Source: an uncultured Draconibacterium sp.
GTDB taxonomy: Bacteria > Bacteroidota > Bacteroidia > Bacteroidales > Prolixibacteraceae
DNA: 64,000 nucleotides
NCBI RefSeq assembly: GCF_913063105.1
Contig: NZ_CAJXYQ010000004.1
Span: 62,001-126,000 of the forward strand
Direction: 5' to 3'
Position 1 is the first letter of the stretch. Every line of letters starts with the position of its first letter. Below are positions 44,726 through 52,583 of the stretch, piece after piece. The notes beneath the pieces were generated by a model that saw only the letters and a list, made by a program, of their open reading frames with translations, had not been told where the DNA came from and did no database searches. The position numbers and the translations under genes were made by a program.

Positions 44726-44858
44726 GCTATAGATTTTGATTAAGAGGCCTTGCATAACCCCTTGTTAGCTATTTCTGTTTTCTTTGTTTTCTGAATTGTT
44801 ATATACAAATTACTCTTTTTTTGCCACAAATGCCACTTTTCGCGCATGTTTTAAATGC

Positions 44859-45533
44859 CTACATTAATAACAGCAGGGTTACTGCTGCCCCAATTGGTAT
44901 GGTTAAATTGTCTGATCCGCGCCAGCTAAACAACTCGGCAAGGGTACTAACAATGGCAACACCTAAACCAATATAAAATGTTTTAAGATCAAATATCCCC
45001 CTATTAAAATACAAGGCTATTAAACTGATAATAAAACTGGTAGACAAAAATGCAATCGATCCAAAAATTGATTTTCCGGTGTCGATCCCAAAAAGTTTAA
45101 TTCGGTGGTTGTTCTTTTTCATGCTTATGCCCACAATAGCAGCCATGGGGTCGCTAATACCAAGAATAAGCATTGGCAGTATGTAAATAAATTTATTGTC
45201 GAGTAAATCCGACATTAAAAAGGTAAGGTAAATGGCAGCCGGTAAAAGATAGCTCCCAATCGACTTTCTATCGATATCGTGAATAGAGTTAAGCTGTTTA
45301 CTGTATTGTGTTATAAATAAGGCCGCAAAAAATATCAGGGCTAATACAAACACATACCAATGACTTGAGAAAATATATGGAAACGGAACCACTGCGATGG
45401 TTGCAGTAAAATGTGCAAATTTTCGTGTAAATTCTCCTTTAACCTTTAGTCGGCGATAGTTAAGTTCGTTAAAAGCCAGAAGCAAAATAATGGCTATAAA
45501 ATATACAACGGATAAGGTTATTGTATTTCCCAT
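44859..45533 (-). CDS. Dolichol/phytol kinase-like membrane protein (CTP-dependent family)
   Basis: A 224-aa protein with six to seven membrane helices. It shows RKFAHFTATIAVVPFP near the N-terminus, LGISDPMAAIVGISM, GKSIFGSIAFLSTSFI and the C-terminal AELFSWRGSDNLTIPIGAA. These match the dolichol kinase / VTE5 phytol kinase branch of the CdsA superfamily, which phosphorylate isoprenoid alcohols with CTP. The true substrate is unknown. A -7 box TAACTTTG at 45590-45597 lies 57 bp ahead of its start. Confidence 0.83.
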   Translation of the reverse strand: MGNTITLSVVYFIAIILLLAFNELNYRRLKVKGEFTRKFAHFTATIAVVPFPYIFSSHWYVFVLALIFFAALFITQYSKQLNSIHDIDRKSIGSYLLPAAIYLTFLMSDLLDNKFIYILPMLILGISDPMAAIVGISMKKNNHRIKLFGIDTGKSIFGSIAFLSTSFIISLIALYFNRGIFDLKTFYIGLGVAIVSTLAELFSWRGSDNLTIPIGAAVTLLLLM

Positions 45534-45589
45534 AAAGTTAGTTTTAGTGCTGCATAAAAAAACACCAGCGTTTCCCTCTTAATCGTTTA

Positions 45590-45597
45590 CAAAGTTA
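45590..45597 (-). promoter_or_regulatory. Candidate -7 promoter box for dolichol-kinase-like gene
   Basis: TAACTTTG on the minus strand is a perfect Bacteroidota -7 box, 57 bp before the start codon. No convincing TTTG is found at the right distance, so the promoter may need an activator. Confidence 0.4.
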
Positions 45598-45663
45598 TCT
45601 TCCTCTACCTATTCTGTAATTTTATCTGAATGAACTGTAGTTTTAGCTACACGAAATGTAGTG

Positions 45664-46392
45664 TTAAACACCACAAATAAAAAAGAAAATGGCAACCCAT
45701 GCCCCACCGGCAATTAAACTATCAAACCGATCGAGAAAACCACCATGCCCCGGTATAAGGCTGCTGTAATCTTTCACCCCAAATTTTCTTTTGTAAAATG
45801 ATGCGGCAATATCTCCTAAAAAAGCAAATAGAATAATCCCCAATGTTAAACCGGCAACCAGGTACCATTCATTCGTATACAAACTACGAAGTAAAAAACC
45901 ACTTGCTAACGCGAAGATGCCTCCTCCAACAGAGCCTCCAACTGTTTTATTCGGACTTATTTTTGGTGCAATTTTTTGTTTTCCCCACAACTGACCCGAA
46001 ATCTGACTGAATGCATCAAAAATGGACAACACTAAAAAGGTATAAAGCACAAGGTTTACATCCATTCTGCTAAAAAACCATAAACCACTGCTAAGTGCAG
46101 CGTAAATAAAAACAGCAAATGCTACAAATCCTGTTTGCTTAAAAGCAGCCATTTTATAGAGCCTGATCATCTCAACAGCCCCAACAACAACAATTACTGC
46201 AACCAACACTTGAAATGCCTTAATATTAATGGTAATACTAAAAAACAGAAGGTGAATAATAAGAAAATAAGTAATAAACTTTGTCCAGCTTTTTCGAGCT
46301 GCAGCTTTATCTTTTTTTCTGTTGATAAAATAGAAGCCTACAGCTCCCAGAATAAAATATGAAAGAATAAATATGTAGATGGTTAGAATCAT
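45664..46392 (-). CDS. cdsA: Phosphatidate cytidylyltransferase
   Basis: CdsA makes CDP-diacylglycerol from CTP and phosphatidate in the inner membrane. The 242-aa protein is hydrophobic throughout with seven to eight helices. The C-terminal signature is KDYSSLIPGHGGFLDRFDS, preceded by IAPKISPNKTVGGSVGGG and FLGDIAASFYKRKFGVKD, all typical. It is a little shorter than Escherichia coli CdsA (285 aa). The start is one base from the stop of the TauE/SafE gene, so both are on one transcript. Confidence 0.9.
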   Translation of the reverse strand: MILTIYIFILSYFILGAVGFYFINRKKDKAAARKSWTKFITYFLIIHLLFFSITINIKAFQVLVAVIVVVGAVEMIRLYKMAAFKQTGFVAFAVFIYAALSSGLWFFSRMDVNLVLYTFLVLSIFDAFSQISGQLWGKQKIAPKISPNKTVGGSVGGGIFALASGFLLRSLYTNEWYLVAGLTLGIILFAFLGDIAASFYKRKFGVKDYSSLIPGHGGFLDRFDSLIAGGAWVAIFFFICGV

Positions 46393-46393
46393 A

Positions 46394-47191
46394 TTATCTG
46401 TTTATAATCATTGCAATACCTATTGCAGCCACAATGAATGCATATAGATAGTGTACCTTACTTTCCGATTTTTCGAGTTTTACTTTTGAAAACAGGCGCG
46501 GGCCAACAAAAGCCCCGAGTACCGATCCGGAAGTGAGAAAAGCAATAAGTGTAAGATCGATACTCCCCATTAAAAAATGGGCTCCAACCGCAAAAATGGT
46601 ATTTACCAAAACAATTAACAAAGAGGTACCAACCACCAGTTTAACAGGTAATCGCATCGAGAATAATCCGGCAATAACCGGGGCAGTACCACTTGTGCCA
46701 AAGGTGCCGGCAATCATTCCGGCCGATAGACCAAAAAAAGATCCTTTGCCAATTCGCACTGTTTTTGATTCCTCTTTTTTTTGCTTGTGTTTTTCCGCCT
46801 GTTTTTTGCGCACTGCTGTTACCAGCATATTTACAGCAATTAATATGGAATAAATTCCAAAAAGAACTTTTAACTGTTGCTCTGAAATAAGTTTTGCCAG
46901 GTAGGCTCCAACTAAGGCTCCACCAATGCCTGCAACAGCAAACAGCCAACCGGTCTTCAAATCAATGTTCCCTTTTTTATAATGCCCCCACGACCCAACC
47001 ATACCAATTGGCAAGGTTGCTGCCAGCGATGTGGCAACCGCCGTATGGGCAGGTACTCCTAATAAGAGCGTAAGCACGGGTAAAAAGAAAAAACCGCCAC
47101 CCCCACCAAGCATAGTGCCAAAAAGCCCTATAATAAAGCCAATTACAGGTAAAATCAGGTAAATATTTTCATAGGAAGAATAGAAAATCAT
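46394..47191 (-). CDS. TauE/SafE family sulfite/organosulfonate permease
   Basis: A 265-aa integral membrane protein with eight helices in two TauE repeats: GGGGGFFFLPVLTLLLG and TAVATSLAATLPIGMVG in the first, FFGLSAGMIAGTFGTSGTAPVIAG and LVVGTSLLIVLVNTIFAVGAHF in the second. The family moves sulfite, sulfoacetate or other small organic anions. It begins a unit with cdsA; a TACCTTTG box lies upstream at 47270-47277. Confidence 0.9.
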   Translation of the reverse strand: MIFYSSYENIYLILPVIGFIIGLFGTMLGGGGGFFFLPVLTLLLGVPAHTAVATSLAATLPIGMVGSWGHYKKGNIDLKTGWLFAVAGIGGALVGAYLAKLISEQQLKVLFGIYSILIAVNMLVTAVRKKQAEKHKQKKEESKTVRIGKGSFFGLSAGMIAGTFGTSGTAPVIAGLFSMRLPVKLVVGTSLLIVLVNTIFAVGAHFLMGSIDLTLIAFLTSGSVLGAFVGPRLFSKVKLEKSESKVHYLYAFIVAAIGIAMIINR

Positions 47192-47494
47192 AATTAATCT
47201 TTACTGTCAGTACAAGATTACAATACAAGACCTTTTTTGTTGTTTTTCAAACCATTTCAAATTAAAAATCAAAGGTAAGCCATATAAATTTATGGTTAAG
47301 TGATACTCAACACAATGTTAAGCCAGCCCTATTATTTTAACATCTGTTAACAGTTTTCGCAAATGTATGTTCGAAAATTCAAAAAAACAGACGCTTTTAA
47401 TGTTAATCAAGTACATGCATTAAATTATTGATAACGGTTTATTCTTGAATTCAAATGGTGTATATTGTAGTCGAAATATTAAAATACGTTAACG
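47192..47494. other. Divergent intergenic region TauE/SafE - HtrA
   Basis: 303 bases without a gene. It holds a TACCTTTG -7 box for the TauE/SafE gene (47270-47277, minus strand) and a perfect 10-bp palindrome CTGTTAACAG in its middle. I see no clear promoter box for the HtrA-like gene and no RNA gene. Confidence 0.5.
47270..47277 (-). promoter_or_regulatory. Candidate -7 promoter box for TauE/SafE-cdsA unit
   Basis: TACCTTTG on the minus strand matches TAnnTTTG and sits 79 bp before the start codon at 47191. The -33 region shows only TTAA. Confidence 0.42.
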
Positions 47495-48520
47495 ATGACC
47501 AAATTTTTTGCCACCATTTTTCTCTCATTTATTGTTCTTACAACCGTAGCGCAGTCGTTTGCTGATCTTGTTGAAGAAGTGACCAAAAGTGTTGTAACCA
47601 TTCAGGTTCTGCAAAAACGAAACTCCGGATTAGGAAATCCGAATGGCTATACTGCTGATGAAGGAATGGGCTCAGGAGTGCTGATCGGTGAAAAAAAGAT
47701 TTTCATTCTTACCGCTGCCCATGTGGTTGCCGATGCATCAAAAATTCAAGTAGCTTTTCACGACGGAACAATTACCGGTGCAAGCATCAGAAGAATCGAC
47801 CAAACAGCCGATGTAGCTTTACTTCAGCTAAATGAAGTTGCATCGCATATCCCTTCTGCCCGGTTCGGAAATTCGGATGCGATGCGAATTGGCGACGATA
47901 TTTTTGTAATTGGCAACCCGCTTGGTTTGGAACACTCAGTATCAAAAGGAATAATCAGTGGGAAGCATGTCGAGAAAAACCAGGCAAATAACGAAAAGGT
48001 TCAAGAGTTCTTTCAAACCGATGCATCGATAAACAAAGGAAATAGCGGAGGACCAATGTTTAATATGAAAGGTGAAGTAATTGGTATTGTTAGCTCCATT
48101 TTGTCATTTTCGGGAGGTTTTGAAGGGCTGGGATTTGCAGCTACCTCGGGAATAGCAGAAGAAATACTGAAACAACGCGGGAGAATTTGGTTTGGAACCC
48201 GTGTGTTGGCTATGTCGGCCGAATTTTGCGCTATTTTTAATGTACCGCAAGATGGTGCCTTGATGGTGCAGGCGGTTGCCGAAAACTCTCCCGGATATTT
48301 TATGGGATTAAAAGGTGGCTACGTAACAATGGCGGTTGGAAACCAGGAAATTCTTGCCGGGGGCGATATTATACTTCAGTTTGATGCTATTCCTTTAAAC
48401 TCGGCCGAAAATATTGTTAAGTTTTTTGACTACCTAAACAACATGGAAACAGGTCAGACGTACAAAGTAAAAATTTTACGTGCCGGACAGATAAAACATT
48501 TAAGCTGGCGAATGCAGTAA
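47495..48520 (+). CDS. HtrA/DegP-like S1C serine protease with one PDZ domain
   Basis: An exported 341-aa trypsin-like protease. Signal peptide MTKFFATIFLSFIVLTTVAQ is followed by the catalytic domain with His76 (LTAAHVVAD), Asp106 (TADVALLQL) and Ser184 (KGNSGGPMF). Residues about 240-340 form one PDZ domain (VAENSPGYFMGLKGG, GGDIILQFDAIPL, YKVKILRAGQ). HtrA proteins degrade or refold damaged periplasmic proteins. Length and single PDZ are like DegS, but no anchor other than the cleavable signal is seen. Confidence 0.93.
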   Translation: MTKFFATIFLSFIVLTTVAQSFADLVEEVTKSVVTIQVLQKRNSGLGNPNGYTADEGMGSGVLIGEKKIFILTAAHVVADASKIQVAFHDGTITGASIRRIDQTADVALLQLNEVASHIPSARFGNSDAMRIGDDIFVIGNPLGLEHSVSKGIISGKHVEKNQANNEKVQEFFQTDASINKGNSGGPMFNMKGEVIGIVSSILSFSGGFEGLGFAATSGIAEEILKQRGRIWFGTRVLAMSAEFCAIFNVPQDGALMVQAVAENSPGYFMGLKGGYVTMAVGNQEILAGGDIILQFDAIPLNSAENIVKFFDYLNNMETGQTYKVKILRAGQIKHLSWRMQ

Positions 48521-48623
48521 AAAACTATTTTTTAAACAAAGTAACACGCTTCGGTTTCGCATGAAATTGAAGCTTTTTTTTGAATTAACCTGCAAAATAA
48601 GTTTTTACTGTAACTTTGATGCC

Positions 48624-50114
48624 ATGAAACAAAAAGGGAAAACAAGCTCGAATAAAACACCTGTTAATTCAATAGGATTTTGTTTTTTTAGAAATCTTAA
48701 TAGAACGATACAACAACGGGTGCTTATATTTTTAGCTGCTGTTTTTCTGTTTGGTTGCTCGCAAAACGATTCGGTAACCGAACAACCGGCTCAGGAACTC
48801 ACCCTGTTTTTTGTTAATGACTCGCATGGACAAATCGATAATTTTTCGAAAATAAAATACATTATTGATCAGGAAAAACAGTCGAACAATGTTGTTGTAA
48901 TCAGCACCGGAGATATGTTTTCCGGAAATCCGGTGGTTGACAATTACGCTCCCAAAGGTTGGCCCATGATTGACCTGATGAACAAAACCGGTTTTGATAT
49001 AATGGCGCTCGGCAACCATGATTTTGATTATGGCCCGGTCATTTTAAAAGACCGTATCAATCAATCAAACTTTCCATGGATATGTGCCAATACCACAGCT
49101 ATAAGCACCGAATACAGCCAGCCACTCGATTTTGTAACGATTGAAACCGGAGCGCTAAGAATTACTTTTCTGGGCTTGCTTGAAACGCGTGGTTCTGAGC
49201 ATGAAACCATACCATCTTCGCATCCGTGGCGGGTAAAAGACTACAGTTTTACCGCTGCCCTGGATATTGTTGGTAATTACAATACGCTTAAAGAACAGGA
49301 AGATGCTGATTTACTGGTTGCACTATCACATCTGGGCGCCTATACCGATTTTGAACTGGCTGCCCAAAATTCGTTTATTGATATGATTATTGGTGGACAT
49401 TCACATAGCCTTATCGACACCATATTCCGGGAAACACCTATATTTCAGGCTGGGGGCTACCTGCATTATCTGGGAAAAATTGAATTAAGCATTAAAAATC
49501 GGGAAATTCAGGATGTTAAATTTACTCTGATCGATCTAGATCATTCCGTTAACAAAGATGCTACCATCCAGAGCATCATTGAGAATTATAACGATTGGCC
49601 CGAACTTTACGAAGAAATAGGGTATTCGGCTGCCTATCATTCCAAAATGGCTACCGGGTGTTTTTATACCGATGCCATTCGCCGTTATTTGAACACCGAC
49701 GTTTCGTTTCAAAACACCGGAGGGATTCGTTCCTTATTATTTGAAGGCCCTGTTATCAAACGGGATATTTACGAAATTTCGCCATTTAACAACGGTACAG
49801 TAATTTATGAAATGACCGTTGCAGAAATAAAAAGATTCCTTGCCGAAAGTGGATCAGGGTTTTACTACTCCGGAATTATGATTGATAAAATTGACCGCGA
49901 AGTAGTTCTTTTTAATGAAGAAGGCAAATACCTGAATGACAATGAAATTTTACGGGTAGGTATTAATGATTATATTCCGGCTGTACATGCTCCCTATTTT
50001 CCCAACAATGGCGAAGTGCAGGAGCTAACAGCAGCAGAAACCATTATTAAATTTCTCGAAACCACAACGAGTCCTGTCAACTATACAAGCTGTTCGCGCT
50101 ATTTCAGGTACTAA
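48624..50114 (+). CDS. 5'-nucleotidase/UshA-like metallophosphoesterase lipoprotein
   Basis: The 496-aa product (ATG 48624; ATG 48561 is an alternative) has a hydrophobic segment ending in FLFGCSQND, a lipobox. The metallophosphatase core is complete: FFVNDSHGQIDN, ISTGDMFSGNP, MALGNHDFDYGP, LVALSHLG and IIGGHSHS. The C-terminal nucleotidase domain has FQNTGGIRSLLFEG and FNNGTVIYEMTVAEIK. UshA-type enzymes release nucleosides and phosphate from nucleotides outside the inner membrane. A TAACTTTG box just before ATG 48624 is curious and could mean a very short leader. Confidence 0.9.
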   Translation: MKQKGKTSSNKTPVNSIGFCFFRNLNRTIQQRVLIFLAAVFLFGCSQNDSVTEQPAQELTLFFVNDSHGQIDNFSKIKYIIDQEKQSNNVVVISTGDMFSGNPVVDNYAPKGWPMIDLMNKTGFDIMALGNHDFDYGPVILKDRINQSNFPWICANTTAISTEYSQPLDFVTIETGALRITFLGLLETRGSEHETIPSSHPWRVKDYSFTAALDIVGNYNTLKEQEDADLLVALSHLGAYTDFELAAQNSFIDMIIGGHSHSLIDTIFRETPIFQAGGYLHYLGKIELSIKNREIQDVKFTLIDLDHSVNKDATIQSIIENYNDWPELYEEIGYSAAYHSKMATGCFYTDAIRRYLNTDVSFQNTGGIRSLLFEGPVIKRDIYEISPFNNGTVIYEMTVAEIKRFLAESGSGFYYSGIMIDKIDREVVLFNEEGKYLNDNEILRVGINDYIPAVHAPYFPNNGEVQELTAAETIIKFLETTTSPVNYTSCSRYFRY

Positions 50115-50183
50115 AACACTAACACTTCAAATTTTACTTTCCTGTTTCAATTCTAATTCTGAAATACTTAAATAAAATACCTA

Positions 50184-50215
50184 TTTGTATTTTATATTAA
50201 TAATCAGTAACTTGT
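50184..50215 (+). promoter_or_regulatory. Promoter for the 257-aa secreted protein
   Basis: TTTG (50184-50187), 20 bp and TAACTTGT (50208-50215) fit the Bacteroidota promoter, with the last two bases of the -7 box off. The leader would be about 37 bases. Confidence 0.5.
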
Positions 50216-50258
50216 AGAGGTATTTAACCATTTAAAGTAAAAATTAAAACTTCGCATC

Positions 50259-51032
50259 ATGAAAAAACTGTTTGGAGTAATTCTCATTTTCTCAATTCTT
50301 TTATTGTCTAATCATCATCTTAATGCACAGGAAAGCGCCCCAAAAACCAAGTATATGGTTTGGGAAGTAAAGGTAACACCTGTTCAGTTAGAAAATTTAT
50401 TGGCAGCACTCAAATCTCAAAACGAATTTTTAAAGGAACAAAACTACCCTTTCCCTAACATAACGCAGTACACCAACGATGGTTATTTGTGGTATTCAGT
50501 TCCGTTTACAAACTATGCTGATATTGATAAAATTGAAGCCGCTTCGCAAAAGCTGTGGAAGGAAAACAGTGATAAATCGGAAGAATTGCAGGAGCAATTT
50601 AAAGATGCTTTTAGTGCTATTGGGGGATTAATTTTGGAGGCTCAGCCAGAATTATCTATTCTACCGGGCGAATCGTCAGTTACACCTAAGGGTAAAAAGT
50701 TTCGGTTTTTCGAGAAATTTTACATCAAATACGGTAAAGAAAAGGAATTTGAGGAACTGATAAAACGTTATGTGGCCATGCGCAAAAATCACGACATTCA
50801 AGATGCCTTTTATACCTTATATCCGGCTTTTGCCCCTGATATGAATGTGGTATATTTTATTGATGAAACGGGTAATAACGCTGCAGAGCACTATACGCAG
50901 AATGAAAAACACTGGCAAATGTTTGGTGAAGAAGGAGAACAGCTTTGGGAAGATGTGAAGCATTTGGTTAGTAAAATAGAAACCCATTTGGGTACCATTG
51001 ATTACGAAGTTAGTTACTTTCCCGCCAACTAA
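50259..51032 (+). CDS. Secreted protein of unknown function
   Basis: The 257-aa protein has a clear signal peptide (MKKLFGVILIFSILLLSN, cleavage near LNAQ). It contains two similar halves: KYMVWEVKVTPVQLENLLAAL near the start and RFFEKFYIKYGKEKEFEELIKRY in the middle, each followed by an NxVYF or YLWYSVPF strand. This resembles two ferredoxin-like (dimeric alpha-beta barrel, NIPSNAP-like) units in tandem. I know no function. It is transcribed alone and ends at a strong terminator shared with the next gene. Confidence 0.65.
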   Translation: MKKLFGVILIFSILLLSNHHLNAQESAPKTKYMVWEVKVTPVQLENLLAALKSQNEFLKEQNYPFPNITQYTNDGYLWYSVPFTNYADIDKIEAASQKLWKENSDKSEELQEQFKDAFSAIGGLILEAQPELSILPGESSVTPKGKKFRFFEKFYIKYGKEKEFEELIKRYVAMRKNHDIQDAFYTLYPAFAPDMNVVYFIDETGNNAAEHYTQNEKHWQMFGEEGEQLWEDVKHLVSKIETHLGTIDYEVSYFPAN

Positions 51033-51055
51033 TTTCAAATAATTAAACAGTGATT

Positions 51056-51090
51056 AAGCTCTTCCTGCGCCGGGAAGAGCTTTTATTTTT
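51056..51090. terminator. Bidirectional rho-independent terminator
   Basis: AAGCTCTTCC (51056-51065) and GGAAGAGCTT (51073-51082) form a perfect 10-bp stem with a seven-base loop followed by TTATTTTT. It serves the secreted-protein gene on the plus strand and lies just beyond the M20 gene's stop on the minus strand. Confidence 0.92.
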
Positions 51091-52399
51091 GCAGCAAGCC
51101 AATAACATTACCGGCCATTACGGCAATACCCGTTTCAATAGTTTTTTCATAATCCGGATTTAACTGTGGTGAATGCAAGGGAAATGGACTTTTACCCTGT
51201 ACGCGCAAACGATTCATCTCGTCGGCGCCGGTACTTCCTAACCAAATCAAACAAATTGGTATATTTTCCGGTGTTCTGCCGTATTTTCCAAAATCTTCGC
51301 CTACCATTTCTGCCGGCGTTTCAATAATATTGTTTTTCCCGAGAATATCGCCAGCAAAGTCATTAACTCTTGCAGCTAAAACGGCATTATTAATTACCGG
51401 AGGGGTTTCAACAGGCAACACTTTAACAAGCGGTAACCGATTATCAGAAACACCTGCTGATTGGGCTGCACTTTTACAAATACGTTCAATTGAAGCTATT
51501 ATTTTTTCAATGGTTTCATCAGAAAAATACCTTAAGGTAAGCTCCATTTTTACCTCATCAGGGATAATATTGGGGCGCGAACCACCATGAATGGATCCAA
51601 CGGTTACCACGGCGGGGTCTGTTGGATTCAATTCGCGACTTACAATGGTTTGCAAATCGCCAACAATTCGGGATGCAATTACAATTGGATCTATACATTT
51701 TTGCGGATAGGCTCCATGCCCGCCTTTACCAAAAACGGTTATTTCAACGGTTTTCACACCGGCAAAAACAGGACCGCCACGCAGGCCGATTTGTCCGGTT
51801 TGCAACTCCGGATTTATATGATATGCCAGTGCATAATCGGGTTTCGGAAACTTCGTGAATAATCCTTCATCAATGGCTTCTCCTGCTCCTCCGCTGTACT
51901 CTTCAGCCTGCTGCGCAATAACCAGCAGCGTGCCATACCATAAGTCTTTTAGTTCAACCAGTGTGCGCAAAGTTCCAACCCATGTCGACATATGTATGTC
52001 GTGCCCACAGGCATGCATTACCGGCACCTCTTCTCCTTCCAAATCGGCAGTAACACTACTGGCAAATGCAAAGCCGGTATTTTCTTTTATGGGAAGTGCA
52101 TCCATGTCAGTTCGTAGAAATACCGTTGGCCCATCGCCATTCTTAAACACCCCCACAACACTGTTACCTGCAAAATTCTCGCTTACCTCGAAACCAATCT
52201 CTTTTAATTCTTGTGCCATCCGTGCCGAAGTTTTTACTTCCTGAAATGAGAGTTCCGGATTTTGATGTAAATATTTGCACAAATCTACAGCATATTCAAG
52301 CTGTCTTGAAGCTTCGGTCTTTATTTGTGTGCTGTACTGTGCAAAACCATTAAGCTGTATAACCATACCAACAAGAATTAAAAACAACCGTGTTTTCAT
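51083..52399 (-). CDS. Secreted M20-family amidohydrolase (carboxypeptidase Ss1/IAA-amino-acid hydrolase type)
   Basis: A 438-aa exported metallopeptidase with signal peptide MKTRLFLILVGMVIQLNGFA. M20 family marks are LHQNPELSFQEVKTS, LRTDMDALPIKENTG, the metal ligand block MHACGHDIHMS, QQAEEYSGGAGEAIDEGLF, the dimerisation-domain motif VFGKGGHGAYPQ, and the last metal ligand in AEMVGEDFGKYG. Members hydrolyse N-acyl or amino-acid amides. Substrate unknown. Convergent with the preceding gene. Confidence 0.93.
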   Translation of the reverse strand: MKTRLFLILVGMVIQLNGFAQYSTQIKTEASRQLEYAVDLCKYLHQNPELSFQEVKTSARMAQELKEIGFEVSENFAGNSVVGVFKNGDGPTVFLRTDMDALPIKENTGFAFASSVTADLEGEEVPVMHACGHDIHMSTWVGTLRTLVELKDLWYGTLLVIAQQAEEYSGGAGEAIDEGLFTKFPKPDYALAYHINPELQTGQIGLRGGPVFAGVKTVEITVFGKGGHGAYPQKCIDPIVIASRIVGDLQTIVSRELNPTDPAVVTVGSIHGGSRPNIIPDEVKMELTLRYFSDETIEKIIASIERICKSAAQSAGVSDNRLPLVKVLPVETPPVINNAVLAARVNDFAGDILGKNNIIETPAEMVGEDFGKYGRTPENIPICLIWLGSTGADEMNRLRVQGKSPFPLHSPQLNPDYEKTIETGIAVMAGNVIGLLQK

Positions 52400-52583
52400 A
52401 AAAGCAATTTAAATGTAAACATCCGAAAATTAGATAAAGTTTTGTGCTTACAAAACAGTGGTCAATAGAAACTGCATATGCCGAACTGTTCTGCAACAGA
52501 ATTTTAGTATTACTGGAGAACGAAAAGGCTGACCGAAAGCTTTTAATCATGCTTTCGAATCAACCTTTCTGATTATTTTATTA

